Source of the DNA: Jatrophihabitans sp.
GTDB taxonomy: Bacteria; Actinomycetota; Actinomycetes; Mycobacteriales; Jatrophihabitantaceae
Length of the DNA: 64,000 bases
Assembly (NCBI GenBank): GCA_036389035.1
Contig: DASVQQ010000009.1
Coordinates: 57,603 to 121,602 of the forward strand
Direction: 5' to 3'
The position numbers were made by a program, and so were the translations under genes. Below, piece by piece: positions 43,294 to 56,007 of the stretch. The stretch's first letter is position 1. Each line of letters starts with the position of its first letter. The notes under the pieces are model-generated. The model ran no database searches. It had not been told where the DNA came from and saw nothing but the letters and a program-made list of their open reading frames with translations.

Positions 43294-44112
43294 GTGGACG
43301 ACACGGATCAGCCAGCGGCCGGCACCGTCAGCCGGCACCGCTACGGCAGCGACGAGTCCCAGTACGGCGAGCTGTACCTGCCGACCGGACATAGGCGGCC
43401 GGGCACCGTGATCGTGATCCACGGCGGGTTCTGGAAGGCTCGCTACGGCGCCGATCTCGGCGCGCCGCTGGCCGCGGATCTCGCTGCCCGTGGCTGGGCC
43501 GCCTGGAACCTGGAGTACCGCCGGGTCGGCAACGGCGGTGGCTGGCCGAACACGCTGGCCGATGTGGCAGCCGGCATCGACCTGCTGGCCGACGTCAGCG
43601 GCGCCGATCTCAGCAGCTCCGGCACCCGGTCCCCCGAGCTCGACCTCGGCCGGGTGGTGGCGATCGGGCACTCGGCGGGCGGTCACCTCGCCGCCTGGGC
43701 AGCCGCCCGGCCGGGACTACCCGCGGGCGCGGTCGGGGCGGCACCCCGGGTCCGGCTGACCGGGGTGATCGCGCAGGCCGGCGTGCTGGACCTGGTCCAG
43801 GGAGCCGCCGACGACCTCGGGACCGGCGCCGTGCCCCGGCTGCTGGGCGGCCACCCCGATGAGGTGCCCGAGCCCTACCAGTTGGCCAGCCCACTGCACC
43901 GGCTGCCGCTGGGCGTCCCGGTGCGCTGCCTGCACGCCCGCGACGATGACACGGTGCCCTTCTCCCAGAGCGTCGACTACGTCCGGGCGGCCCGGGCGGC
44001 CGGTGACGACGCCGACGTGGTGGAGGTGACCGGCGGCCACTTCGCGGTGATCGACCCGGCCGCACCGGCCTGGCAGGCGGCCCTCGAACTGCTGCCGGAC
44101 CTGCTGGGCTGA
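43294..44112 (+). CDS. Alpha/beta hydrolase (kynurenine formamidase/BD-FAE-like)
   Basis: A 272-residue hydrolase starting at GTG 43294. The HGGFW oxyanion motif, GHSAGGHLA nucleophile elbow, HARDDDTVPF acid and GGHFAVIDP His give the complete triad of the BD-FAE/kynurenine formamidase group. Substrate is unknown. A longer open frame back to 42568 is antisense to the phosphoesterase and is rejected. Confidence 0.87.
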   Translation: MDDTDQPAAGTVSRHRYGSDESQYGELYLPTGHRRPGTVIVIHGGFWKARYGADLGAPLAADLAARGWAAWNLEYRRVGNGGGWPNTLADVAAGIDLLADVSGADLSSSGTRSPELDLGRVVAIGHSAGGHLAAWAAARPGLPAGAVGAAPRVRLTGVIAQAGVLDLVQGAADDLGTGAVPRLLGGHPDEVPEPYQLASPLHRLPLGVPVRCLHARDDDTVPFSQSVDYVRAARAAGDDADVVEVTGGHFAVIDPAAPAWQAALELLPDLLG

Positions 44113-44198
44113 ACGCGGCCGCCTCCAGGACGGCGGCCGGCCTGGTGGCCGGTTACCGTGTAGTAACACAGCCGGTCCCGAGAAGATGGTGAGCGCTG

Positions 44199-47640
<3,442 letters not shown>

Positions 47641-47641
<1 letters not shown>

Positions 47642-48861
47642 TGCCGGACGCACCCGGCGCCAGCAGGCACGTCGAGCCGACGCCCGGCCCGCTGAACGGC
47701 ATCAGCGTCCTGGAGCTGCCTGCGATCGGGCCGGTGCCCTTTCTCGGGATGCTGCTGGCCGATCTCGGCGCCGAGGTGATCCGGATCGACCGGCTGAACC
47801 CCGGCGTCGATCCGCTGACGACCATCCTCGGCCCGACCGGCCCGCTCGGGCGCGGCCGCAGATCGGTGGCGCTGGACCTGCGCCAGCCGGCCGGCGCGGC
47901 GGTGGCGCTGGACCTGGTGGCCGGCATGGACGTGCTCATCGAAGGGTTCCGGCCCGGAGTGGCCGAGCGGTTGGGCATCGGGCCGAAGCAGGCGCTGGAG
48001 CGCAACCCCCGACTGGTCTACGGGCGGATGACCGGCTGGGGCCAGGACGGCCCGCAGGCGCGGACCGCCGGCCATGACATCACCTACCTGGCCGTCTCGG
48101 GGCTGCTGCACGGCATCGGCCCGGCGGTCGGCCCGCCGACCCCGCCGGCCAACTACATCGGCGACTTCGGCGGCGGGGCCATGTCACTGGCTGTCGGGTT
48201 ACTGGCAGCGGTGCTCAGCGCCCGGTCCACCGGGGCCGGCCAGGTCGTCGACGCCTCGATGGTCGACGGGGCCGCCTACCTGGCGACCATGGTGCGCACC
48301 CTGCACGGCCACGGCCTGTGGCGGGACGAGCGGCAGGCCAACATCTTCGACGGCGGCGTGCCGCACTACCGCTGCTACACCTGCTCGGACGGCCGGTACG
48401 TCGCGGTCGGCGCGCTGGAGCCGAAATTCTGGGACGAGCTGCTCACCACTCTCGGGCTGGATCCGGCCACCACCCCGTCACCGCTGGACCCGGGGCACGC
48501 GGCGGAGCTGGTGGACCTGCTGGCCGGGATCTTCGCCGGCCGGCCGCGCGATGAGTGGGCTGAGCTGTTCGCCGGCTCCGACGCCTGCGTGGCGCCGGTG
48601 CTGACCCTGGCCGAAGCTCCTGAGCACCCGAACAACCAGGCCCGCGGCTCCTACGTCGAGGTGGCCGGAGTTCAGGTCGCCAGTCCCGTGCCGCGATTCA
48701 GCGCGACTCCCGCGACGGTGGCCGGGCCGCCGCCGGCGCTGGGGGCCGACACCGAGCAGGTGCTCACCGAGCTGGGCTACTCCGCCGGCCGGCTCGCCGA
48801 GCTGCGAGCGGCCGGCGTCCTGGGCAACACCGAGGAAGCACCGCGAATACCAGGAAACTGA
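47641..48861 (+). CDS. CaiB/BaiF family CoA transferase (possible 2-methylacyl-CoA racemase)
   Basis: A 406-residue family III CoA-transferase: GISVLELPAIGPVPFLGMLLADLGAEVIR and DVLIEGFRPGVAERLG are typical, as are GWGQDGPQARTAGHDITYLA and the Asp-containing GDFGGGAM. In a beta-oxidation operon an alpha-methylacyl-CoA racemase role, needed for branched or sterol side chains, is plausible. Start ATG overlaps the fadB stop. A strong terminator follows. Confidence 0.9.
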
Positions 48862-48888
48862 CTTCGGCGCGGCATCCCAGAGAAAGCC

Positions 48889-48924
48889 CAGTGGCCAGGC
48901 CTGCCGAAACGGGCCTGGCCACTG
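48889..48924. terminator. Strong hairpin terminator after the fad operon
   Basis: Perfect 13-bp stem CAGTGGCCAGGCC / GGCCTGGCCACTG with a 10-base loop, placed between the fad operon and the convergent VOC gene. Confidence 0.9.
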
Positions 48925-48969
48925 CCGTGTCCGCTACCCGGGCCCATCGAGGGCGCCAGGCTCGGGGCG

Positions 48970-49338
48970 TCAGTCCTCCTGGATCACCGAGCAGATGTTG
49001 CCGGCCGGATCCTTGAACCAGGCGATCGGCGGCCCGCCGAGCCGCATGACGCCCTTGTCGTCCACGCCGTCGAACGGCTCGGGTGTGATGCCCACTGACC
49101 GCAACTTCTCCACGGCCGAGTCGATGTCATCGACGGCGAAGTTCAGCATGGTGTACTCCGCGGGCACGTGCTCATCACCCTTCGGGTACACCAGGACGTC
49201 CTTGCCGGGGCCGAGATGGAGCTTGAGCATCCCGTGATCCTCGGTGAACGGGACCTGCAGGGTCTCACCGTAGAACTTCTTGGCGGCGTCGACGTCGTTC
49301 ACCGAGAAGCCGCTGAATGCTTGTGCCGTGTCGAACAT
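48970..49338 (-). CDS. VOC superfamily (glyoxalase/bleomycin-resistance fold) protein
   Basis: A 122-residue single VOC domain: FSGFSVNDVDAAKKFYGETL at the start, TMLNFAVDDIDSAVEKLRSVG in the middle and a metal-ligand Glu/Asp region near WFKDPAGNICSVIQ. Members range from glyoxalases to antibiotic-binding proteins; function is unassigned. It lies downstream of the DHA2 exporter on the same strand. Confidence 0.88.
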   Translation of the reverse strand: MFDTAQAFSGFSVNDVDAAKKFYGETLQVPFTEDHGMLKLHLGPGKDVLVYPKGDEHVPAEYTMLNFAVDDIDSAVEKLRSVGITPEPFDGVDDKGVMRLGGPPIAWFKDPAGNICSVIQED

Positions 49339-49395
49339 GATGTTTTCCTATCTTGAGTTGCGGATGGGTTCTGGGTCACAGGCGGCGCTGAGGAG

Positions 49396-50961
49396 TCAGG
49401 CCCCTGCGGGTTCGGCGTGATCAGGAGCGGGTTGCGGGGCGCCGGCGACGCCCGGGTCGACCGGTTTCGGGCTTCCTAGCAGGAGCAGCACCAGCAACAT
49501 CGCCGCCAGCATGAGCACGGCTCCCACCTGGAAGGACAGGCCGTAGCCGCTGGCCACGGCCTCCACCGGTGAAGCGCCGTCATTACGACGATTCGCCGTG
49601 TGGCTGAAGGCCAGCGCGGCCAGGCACGCGATGCCGATCGCGGCCCCCACCTGCTGCATCACGATCTGAACCGCGGAGGCCAGGCTCGAGTTCTGCTCGT
49701 CGACCTCGTGCAGCGCCGCGCTGGCCGAGGCCGGGATAGTCATGCCGATCGACAATCCCAGCACGAGCATGCCTGGCAACACACCGCCTACGTAGGAGCT
49801 CGACGGATCGATCATGCTGGCCAGGAACAGCCCCACCCCGGCGCCGAAGAACCCGATTGCCAGTACCTTCCGAACACCGATGCGCAGCATGAGGACGCTG
49901 CTCAATCCGATGCCCATGCCGATGCTGAGGCCGAACGGCACGTAGGACATGCCACTGGCCATCGGGCTGTAGTCCAGCACCTGCTGCTCGAACAGGGTCA
50001 GCAGAAAGGCATAGCCGAAGAAGGCCGCCGTGCTGAGGAGCGTGCTCACATTGGCGACCAGCCGGGTTCGGTTGGAGAAGAAGCTGCGTGGAATCAACGG
50101 TGTGGGCGAGCGCCCCTCCCAGACGAACATGCCTGCCACGAGCAGCAGTCCGCCGAGCACCGGGACCAGCACCCGCCACGAGCCCCACGAGTTCGGTACC
50201 ACCTGCAACAGGCCGTAGACGATGGCCAGCAGACCCGCCGTGCCGGCGAACGCGCCGGTGAAGTCCAGGCGGTCGTGCTCGCGCTTCATCCGGCTCTCCT
50301 TGGTCCAGCGCGGAATGAGGATCAGCGCCACCAGCGCGACCGGGACGTTGATGAAAAAGATCCATCGCCATGACGTGAGATCCACCAGCACCCCGGAGAT
50401 CACTGTGCCGGTGACGCCGCCGAGGCCGGCCAGGCCGCCCCAGATCGCGAAAGCCTTGGCGCGCTCAGCCTGGTCGGTGAACAGCAGCGCGATCATGCCC
50501 AGCGCGGCCGGGGCCGCACAGGCCTCACCGGCCCCTTGCAGGAATCGTCCGATGACCAGGACCGAGGAGTTCTGGGCACTGCCGCACAAGACCGAGGCGA
50601 GGGCGAAGATGACCACCCCGACCATGAACAGCCGCCGCCGACCGAAGATGTCGGCCAGCCGGCCGCCGAACAGCAGCAGACCACCCGCCATGATCACGTA
50701 GGCGTTGACGACCCAGGGCAGGCCGGCCTCGGAGAAGCGCAGGTCTGCCTGGATGCTGGGCAACGCGATGTTCACCACGGTGACATCGAGGACCAGCATG
50801 AACTCGACGAATCCCAGAACCGCCAGCGCTTTCCATCGCCGGGGGTCTGGGGGCTCAGCATTCCGAGGCGGACCGCCGCTCGTCAAGGCTGCTGCGCTTG
50901 CCGAGGAGCCAGCCTGGCCGCCAGCCGGCTCGGCTGCGGCTTGCTCTGAATGCGTCGTCAT
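49396..50961 (-). CDS. DHA2-family MFS multidrug exporter (EmrB/QacA type)
   Basis: A 521-residue transporter with 14 predicted transmembrane segments. Motif D1-like LDVTVVNIALPSIQADL, motif A GGRLADIFGRRRLFMVG and motif C-like GLGGVTGTVISG are present, which indicate a proton-driven drug antiporter. ATG 50961 is preceded by AAGGAGAG; a longer frame to 51828 crosses other genes. Divergent from the YCII-sigma pair, which might regulate it. Confidence 0.92.
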   Translation of the reverse strand: MTTHSEQAAAEPAGGQAGSSASAAALTSGGPPRNAEPPDPRRWKALAVLGFVEFMLVLDVTVVNIALPSIQADLRFSEAGLPWVVNAYVIMAGGLLLFGGRLADIFGRRRLFMVGVVIFALASVLCGSAQNSSVLVIGRFLQGAGEACAAPAALGMIALLFTDQAERAKAFAIWGGLAGLGGVTGTVISGVLVDLTSWRWIFFINVPVALVALILIPRWTKESRMKREHDRLDFTGAFAGTAGLLAIVYGLLQVVPNSWGSWRVLVPVLGGLLLVAGMFVWEGRSPTPLIPRSFFSNRTRLVANVSTLLSTAAFFGYAFLLTLFEQQVLDYSPMASGMSYVPFGLSIGMGIGLSSVLMLRIGVRKVLAIGFFGAGVGLFLASMIDPSSSYVGGVLPGMLVLGLSIGMTIPASASAALHEVDEQNSSLASAVQIVMQQVGAAIGIACLAALAFSHTANRRNDGASPVEAVASGYGLSFQVGAVLMLAAMLLVLLLLGSPKPVDPGVAGAPQPAPDHAEPAGA

Positions 50962-51130
50962 CGGCTCTCCTTCTTTCCTGGCATCGGTTACACGGCCCGG
51001 CAGTTGCCGGTGCGTGCGCTGCGGCGTTTGACCGCATTGCGCGAGTGCCCGCACACTATGGACGTCGGAGCGCTGGTCCTGAATCCGACACGCACCGAAA
51101 TAGATGTCTGAAGTCGCAAGGAGGCGCTTG

Positions 51131-51502
51131 GTGAGGTACCTAGTCATGATTCGGAGCAATCCGAATTTCCAGCAGTTGTGGGAGACCTGGCCCGATGACA
51201 AGCGCATGGAGTTCGGCCGCAACCACATGGCGCTGAGCCAGTCGCTGCACGAGTCCGGTGAACTCATCGCCGCCGAAGGTCTGGCAGACCCCTCCGAAAG
51301 CACAGTGGTGGCCATGAGGGACGGCGTGGCCGTCACGATCGACGGCCCGTACGCCGAAGTGAAGGAGCACCTGGTGGGCTTCCTGCTCATCGAGTGCGAC
51401 GATCGTGAACGCGCCGTGCAGATCGCAGCCCAAGTGCCCGACGCCCAATACGGTGAGGTCGAGATTCGGCCGGTCATGGATCTGAAGAGCATCGATTTCT
51501 GA
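51131..51502 (+). CDS. YCII/DGPF-domain protein
   Basis: A 123-residue YCII-related protein with the signature DGPYAEVKEHLVGFLLIE and an N-terminal RYLVMIRSNPNF strand. GTG 51131 is chosen for the AAGGAGG at 51118-51124. Such proteins are obligate genomic partners of ECF42 sigma factors, encoded here 2 bases downstream. Function as a sensor or small-molecule enzyme is unproven. Confidence 0.9.
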   Translation: MRYLVMIRSNPNFQQLWETWPDDKRMEFGRNHMALSQSLHESGELIAAEGLADPSESTVVAMRDGVAVTIDGPYAEVKEHLVGFLLIECDDRERAVQIAAQVPDAQYGEVEIRPVMDLKSIDF

Positions 51503-51504
51503 CG

Positions 51505-52719
51505 GTGGAGGCTCTTGAGCTGCTGCTGCGAGGCCTGACGCCACAGGTCTTCAACGCGGTCCTTCGCAAGTACGGTGACTTCGACCTGTGCGAGGACGCC
51601 GTTCAGGAGGCCATGTTGGCAGCGGCTGTCCAGTGGCCTCACGAAGGCGTCCCGCGCAACCCGAAGGCGTGGCTGATCACCGCGGCCTCGCGGCGTCGCA
51701 TCGACCTCTGGCGCAGTGAGCAAGCGCGCCGGGAGCGCGAGGATGCCGCCGCGGTCGTCTCGGCGCCGGAGCTGGAGTCGGCGGCCGGCGTCGATGACAC
51801 CCTGACCCTGTACCTGCTCTGCTGCCACCCGTCCCTGACGGAGGCTTCACAGATCGCGCTGACCCTGCGGGCTGTCGGGGGCCTGACCACCTCTGAAATC
51901 GCCAGTGCCTTGCTCGTGAGCGAGTCAACCGTGAGTCAGCGCATCCTGCGAGCCAAAAGACGCATCAAAGACACCGGCGCGGAGTTCCTGCTGCCCACTC
52001 CCGAAGAGCGGCAGAGCCGGATGCCGGCCCTGTTGCGGGTGCTCTATCTGGTATTCAACGAAGGCTACGCAGCCAGTTCGGGCGGTTCGCTCATCCGCGT
52101 CGAACTGACCGCCGAAGCGATCCGGCTGGCCCGGCAACTGCACGAGCTCCTGCCCGAGGACGGCGAGGTGACTGGGCTGCTGGCGTTGATGCTGCTCACC
52201 GACGCCCGTCGCCCCGCCCGTACCCGCTCCGATGGCGCCATCGTGGCGCTAGCCGACCAGGATCGCACGCTGTGGAATCGCTGTGCGATCGAAGAGGGCA
52301 TTGCCTTGCTCGAGCAGACCCTTCCCACCGCTGCCGTGGTCGGCCCCTACCAGTTGCAGGCGGCGATCGCGGCTGTGCACGCTCAGCCGGCCACCGCTGC
52401 CGATACCGACTGGCCGCAGATATTGGGGCTCTACGACCTGCTGCGCATGGTCGCTCCGGGGCCCATGGTGGAACTCAACCGGATCGTGGCAGTCGCGATG
52501 GTGCACGGGCCCGCCGCCGGCTTGCAAGAGCTTGACGTGGCCTCGGAAGACCCCGTTCTGCTTCGGCACTACCGCGGTCACGCTGTCCGGGCCCATCTGC
52601 TGGAAATGACCGGTGATTCAGAAACTGCCCGGCACTACTACCGCCTGGCTGCGCGCGGGACGCTGAGCCTTCCCGAGCAGCGCTATCTCGAATCTCGCGC
52701 GGCCCCGCCTTCGATGTAG
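51505..52719 (+). CDS. ECF42-family RNA polymerase sigma factor
   Basis: A 404-residue ECF sigma factor. Region 2 includes RKYGDFDLCEDAVQEAMLAA, region 4 SEIASALLVSESTVSQRILRAKRRI, and a long C-terminal helical (DUF6596/TPR-like) domain follows (LPTPEERQSRMPALLRVLYL, VFNEGYAASSG). This replaces the anti-sigma factor in ECF42. GTG start, no gap to the YCII gene. The target may be the following epoxide hydrolase operon or the divergent exporter. Confidence 0.92.
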   Translation: MEALELLLRGLTPQVFNAVLRKYGDFDLCEDAVQEAMLAAAVQWPHEGVPRNPKAWLITAASRRRIDLWRSEQARREREDAAAVVSAPELESAAGVDDTLTLYLLCCHPSLTEASQIALTLRAVGGLTTSEIASALLVSESTVSQRILRAKRRIKDTGAEFLLPTPEERQSRMPALLRVLYLVFNEGYAASSGGSLIRVELTAEAIRLARQLHELLPEDGEVTGLLALMLLTDARRPARTRSDGAIVALADQDRTLWNRCAIEEGIALLEQTLPTAAVVGPYQLQAAIAAVHAQPATAADTDWPQILGLYDLLRMVAPGPMVELNRIVAVAMVHGPAAGLQELDVASEDPVLLRHYRGHAVRAHLLEMTGDSETARHYYRLAARGTLSLPEQRYLESRAAPPSM

Positions 52720-52846
52720 AACGGCCGGCCTTCGATCCGGCGCTGCAGCACCGCACGCGCGAAGACGCATAGGACCTGCAAACGCCTGCACATTTAACCC
52801 TATACCCCGCCCTGCTGTGTTGAGGTGCCGAGTTGAGGAGTTATCA

Positions 52847-54016
52847 GTGCAGCCATACCAGGTAAATGTCACCGAGGACGCGTTGGAGGATCTGCGGTTC
52901 CGGCTTTCGCACATTCGCTGGCCGCAAGGACTGCCCGAAGCGGGCTGGGCCAGAGGGGTGCCCCAGGACTACCTCCGCGAGCTGGTGGACTACTGGAGGC
53001 ACTCCTACGACTGGCGCCAGGCCGAGGCCGAGCTGAACCAGATCCCGCAGTTCACCACGACGATCGACGGCGCGAACGTCTACTTCATACACGTCCGCTC
53101 GCCCGAAGAGAACGCCGTACCGCTGCTGATCACCCACGGTTGGCCCGGCTCGGTAGTGGAATTCCTCGACGTGATCGGGCCATTGACCGATCCTCGCGCG
53201 CATGGGGGCGACCCGGCTGACGCGTTCCATCTCGTCATCCCCTCCATGCCAGGTTTCGGGCTGTCCGGCCCGGCCGGTGAGGGCGGCTGGGACACTGTCC
53301 GCGTCGCCCGTGCCTGGGCCGAGCTGATGAGCCGGCTCGGATATGACCGCTACATGGCACAGGCCGCCGACTTCGGCATCGGCGTCAACCTGGCCCTGGC
53401 CGCGATGGACCCTGAGCACCTGATCGCGCTGCACCTCAACGGCGTGCCGTCCATGCCGGCCACCGACGACCCTGCGGAGCTGGCCGACCTGAACGCCGAC
53501 GAGCGGGCGCGGATGGATCACTTCGAGCGGTTCGTCCGCGACCTGTCCGGTTCCATGAAGTTGCAGTCCACCCGTCCGCACACCGTCGGCTACGGGCTGA
53601 ACGACTCACCGGTGGCCCAGCTGGCCTGGATCGTGGAGAAGTTCAAGGACTGGACCGACTCGGAGAAGGCCCCTGAGGATGCCGTGACGAGGGACCGCAT
53701 CCTCACGATCGTGATGTCCTACTGGCTGACCCAGACCGGCGCCTCTTCGGCCCAGTTCTACTACGAGATCGCCGAGTACCTGCCGGTGAACCTCAGGACC
53801 GGCCGCTATGACCCGATCAGCATGCCGCTGGGTGTCGCCGTCTTCCCGCACGCGCCGTTCCTTCCGGTGCGCCGCTTCCTCGAGCGCGATTTCCCGACCC
53901 TCGTCCACTGGTCGGAATTCGATCGGGGCGGGAACTTCGCCGCTCTCGAGGAGCCCGACCTCTACATCGAGGAGGTTCGGAAGTTCCGGCGGACGATCGA
54001 GCGGCCCGGGACGTGA
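52847..54016 (+). CDS. Epoxide hydrolase (EHN-domain alpha/beta hydrolase)
   Basis: A 389-residue protein: N-terminal EHN region (VTEDALEDLRFRLSHIRWPQ), HGWPGSVVEF oxyanion motif, IPSMPGFGLSG, and the nucleophile region YMAQAADFGIGVNLAL with Asp. GTG 52847 is preceded by GAGGAG. Family members hydrolyse epoxides to diols. It overlaps the following cyclase gene by GTGA, so the two are coupled. Confidence 0.9.
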   Translation: MQPYQVNVTEDALEDLRFRLSHIRWPQGLPEAGWARGVPQDYLRELVDYWRHSYDWRQAEAELNQIPQFTTTIDGANVYFIHVRSPEENAVPLLITHGWPGSVVEFLDVIGPLTDPRAHGGDPADAFHLVIPSMPGFGLSGPAGEGGWDTVRVARAWAELMSRLGYDRYMAQAADFGIGVNLALAAMDPEHLIALHLNGVPSMPATDDPAELADLNADERARMDHFERFVRDLSGSMKLQSTRPHTVGYGLNDSPVAQLAWIVEKFKDWTDSEKAPEDAVTRDRILTIVMSYWLTQTGASSAQFYYEIAEYLPVNLRTGRYDPISMPLGVAVFPHAPFLPVRRFLERDFPTLVHWSEFDRGGNFAALEEPDLYIEEVRKFRRTIERPGT

Positions 54017-54963
54017 CCCGGACCGAACCGGTCAACGAACCGCAGGTCGCAGTCGAGGACTTCCGGACGCTCGGGCGCCGGCTGAGCAACTGGGGACGCT
54101 GGGGGGAGCAGGACGAGCGGGGCACCGTAAACCTGATCACCGGTGAGCGGCTGGCTGCCGCCGCGCAGTTAGTGCGCAGGGGCAGGGTGTTCCCTCTCGG
54201 CATCCCGCTGGATGAGAACGGGCCGCAGAGCGGCATGCGCGGCAACCCGATCCATCTGATGTCCGAGACCGGCGCCGAGCAGGTGTTCCCGGGCGGGTTC
54301 CGCTATGCCGACGACTACATCTTCATGCCCCTGCAAAGCTCCAGCCAGTGGGACGCGCTGGCCCACGTCTACTACGACGACCGCATGTACAACGGCTTTC
54401 CCGCCGGCGACACCACCGTCAAGGGCGCTGTTCGCTGTTCGATCGACAAGCAGGCGGCTGGCATCGCCGGCCGCGGCGTGCTGCTCGACATCGCTGCGCT
54501 GAAGGGCGTCGACTGGCTCGAGGCCGGAACGGTCATCACTCCGGAAGACCTCGACGCGGCCTGCCAGGCGCAGGGCGTGACGGTGCTGCCGGGTGACATC
54601 CTGCTGTTCCGCACAGGGTGGCGGCGCAAGTTCGTCCAGGAGGGCGACGCCGCTGCGTTCATGGCCGGCGAGCCGGGCCTGGGCCAGCGTTGCTGCGAAT
54701 GGTTGCACGAGCGCGATGTCGCCGCCGTCGGTTCGGACAACTGGGCGATCGAGGTGCTGCCCGGCGAATCACCGGACGCCCTGCTCACCGTCCACATGGT
54801 CCTCATCCGGGACATGGGGATGTCGTTGTGCGAAATCCTCGACCTGGACGAGCTTGCCGAGGACTGCCATACCGACGGCTGCTGGGAGTTCCTGTTCGTC
54901 GCGCCGCCGCTTCCCATCAGCCGGGCAGTCGGTTCCCCCGTCAATCCCCTTGCAATCAAGTAG
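54013..54963 (+). CDS. Cyclase-family (kynurenine formamidase-like) metal hydrolase
   Basis: A 316-residue protein of the cyclase/formamidase superfamily. SSSQWDALAHVYYDDRMYNG contains the metal-binding Asp/His replacing HxGTHxD, and DILLFRTGW and SDNWAIEVLP are later conserved blocks. It probably cleaves an amide or lactone bond in the same small-molecule pathway as the coupled epoxide hydrolase. Substrate is unknown. Confidence 0.85.
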   Translation: MTRTEPVNEPQVAVEDFRTLGRRLSNWGRWGEQDERGTVNLITGERLAAAAQLVRRGRVFPLGIPLDENGPQSGMRGNPIHLMSETGAEQVFPGGFRYADDYIFMPLQSSSQWDALAHVYYDDRMYNGFPAGDTTVKGAVRCSIDKQAAGIAGRGVLLDIAALKGVDWLEAGTVITPEDLDAACQAQGVTVLPGDILLFRTGWRRKFVQEGDAAAFMAGEPGLGQRCCEWLHERDVAAVGSDNWAIEVLPGESPDALLTVHMVLIRDMGMSLCEILDLDELAEDCHTDGCWEFLFVAPPLPISRAVGSPVNPLAIK

Positions 54964-54974
54964 GAGTTACGAAC

Positions 54975-55802
54975 ATGACTGAGCAGGCCCTTGATCAGAA
55001 AGCTGAACCACCGATCCACACCGTCACCTCGAGCGACGGGACGATGATCGCCTACGACCGCGTCGGACAGGGCCCTCCCGTGGTGATCGTGAGCGGTGGC
55101 CTGAATCAGCGGGTCATGTTCGAAACACTGGTGGACCTGCTTACCGACAAGTTCACCGTTATCAACTACGACCGGCGCGACCGTGGCGACAGCGCTCGCA
55201 TTGATCCCGAAAAGTACTCGCTGGAACTGGAGATCGACGATCTCGCCGCAGTCATCGCCGAGTCCAGCGAGCTGCCCTACGTGATTGCCAACTGCACCGG
55301 GAGCATCATAGCTCTCTTCGCCGCTGCCCGGGGCGTGCCGATGGCCAAGCTCGTGATTTACGAGCCACCCTACGGAGAGAGCGAGGAGGGCAGGCCGGAT
55401 ACCACGCCCGAGTACCTGGCGCGGCTCAAGGCACTGCTCGCCGCCGAGCGCTACGACGACGCGGTTCTGCTGTTTCTGAAAGAGGCCGTGGGACACTCCG
55501 ACGATTTCGTGAGGCGTTTCCGGAGTCACCCGGCATGGCCGATGTTCAACGGACTGGCCCGCACCATTCCCTACGATCACGAGATTCTCGGCGATGGACC
55601 GGTGCCCACCGACATTATGAACAAGGTGTCGGTCCCCACCCTGGTGATGCAGGGCGGGTTGAGTCCGCAGTGGCAGCGCAACGCATGCGCTGTCGTAGCC
55701 GACTGCATTCCTGATGGACAGCTGGTGACCATCGAGGGAGCCAGTCACGTCATGCCACTGGCTGAGGTCGCCGACCCGATAATTCAATACTTCACCACCT
55801 AA
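54975..55802 (+). CDS. Alpha/beta hydrolase with Cys at the nucleophile elbow
   Basis: A 275-residue alpha/beta hydrolase starting at ATG 54975 with TAGGAG upstream. The elbow that is normally G-x-S-x-G reads IANCTGSIIALF, placing Cys where Ser is expected, and the first Gly is Asn. The acid and His are less clear apart from EGASHVMPLAEVAD, so His is kept. Cys nucleophiles are known in dienelactone hydrolases. Alternatively the protein may be non-hydrolytic. Last gene of the sigma-epoxide hydrolase operon. Confidence 0.82.
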   Translation: MTEQALDQKAEPPIHTVTSSDGTMIAYDRVGQGPPVVIVSGGLNQRVMFETLVDLLTDKFTVINYDRRDRGDSARIDPEKYSLELEIDDLAAVIAESSELPYVIANCTGSIIALFAAARGVPMAKLVIYEPPYGESEEGRPDTTPEYLARLKALLAAERYDDAVLLFLKEAVGHSDDFVRRFRSHPAWPMFNGLARTIPYDHEILGDGPVPTDIMNKVSVPTLVMQGGLSPQWQRNACAVVADCIPDGQLVTIEGASHVMPLAEVADPIIQYFTT

Positions 55803-55816
55803 ACACCTCACGGACC

Positions 55817-55851
55817 AAGCGGGGCACTCCGGCGTACGGAGTGCCCCGCTT
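55817..55851. terminator. Strong hairpin terminator
   Basis: Perfect 15-bp stem AAGCGGGGCACTCCG / CGGAGTGCCCCGCTT with a 5-base loop, 14 bases after the hydrolase stop. Confidence 0.92.
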
Positions 55852-55915
55852 CGCACGTTCCAGGCTGAGCGAGTGTGCCAGAGCAGGAATGCCCTTGCTG
55901 TCACTGAGCACAGCA

Positions 55916-55945
55916 ACGCCCGCTCGGCCGTGGCCGAGCGGGCGT
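55916..55945. terminator. Second strong hairpin, for the convergent FAD monooxygenase operon
   Basis: Perfect 14-bp stem ACGCCCGCTCGGCC / GGCCGAGCGGGCGT with a 2-base loop, lying 62 bases beyond the stop of the leftward monooxygenase operon. Confidence 0.88.
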
Positions 55946-56007
55946 GTTCGCGCTGACGGGCGAGGCTATGACAGCCGGCTAGGGGGCGTAGCGGTCGTGG
56001 CCGGTGC

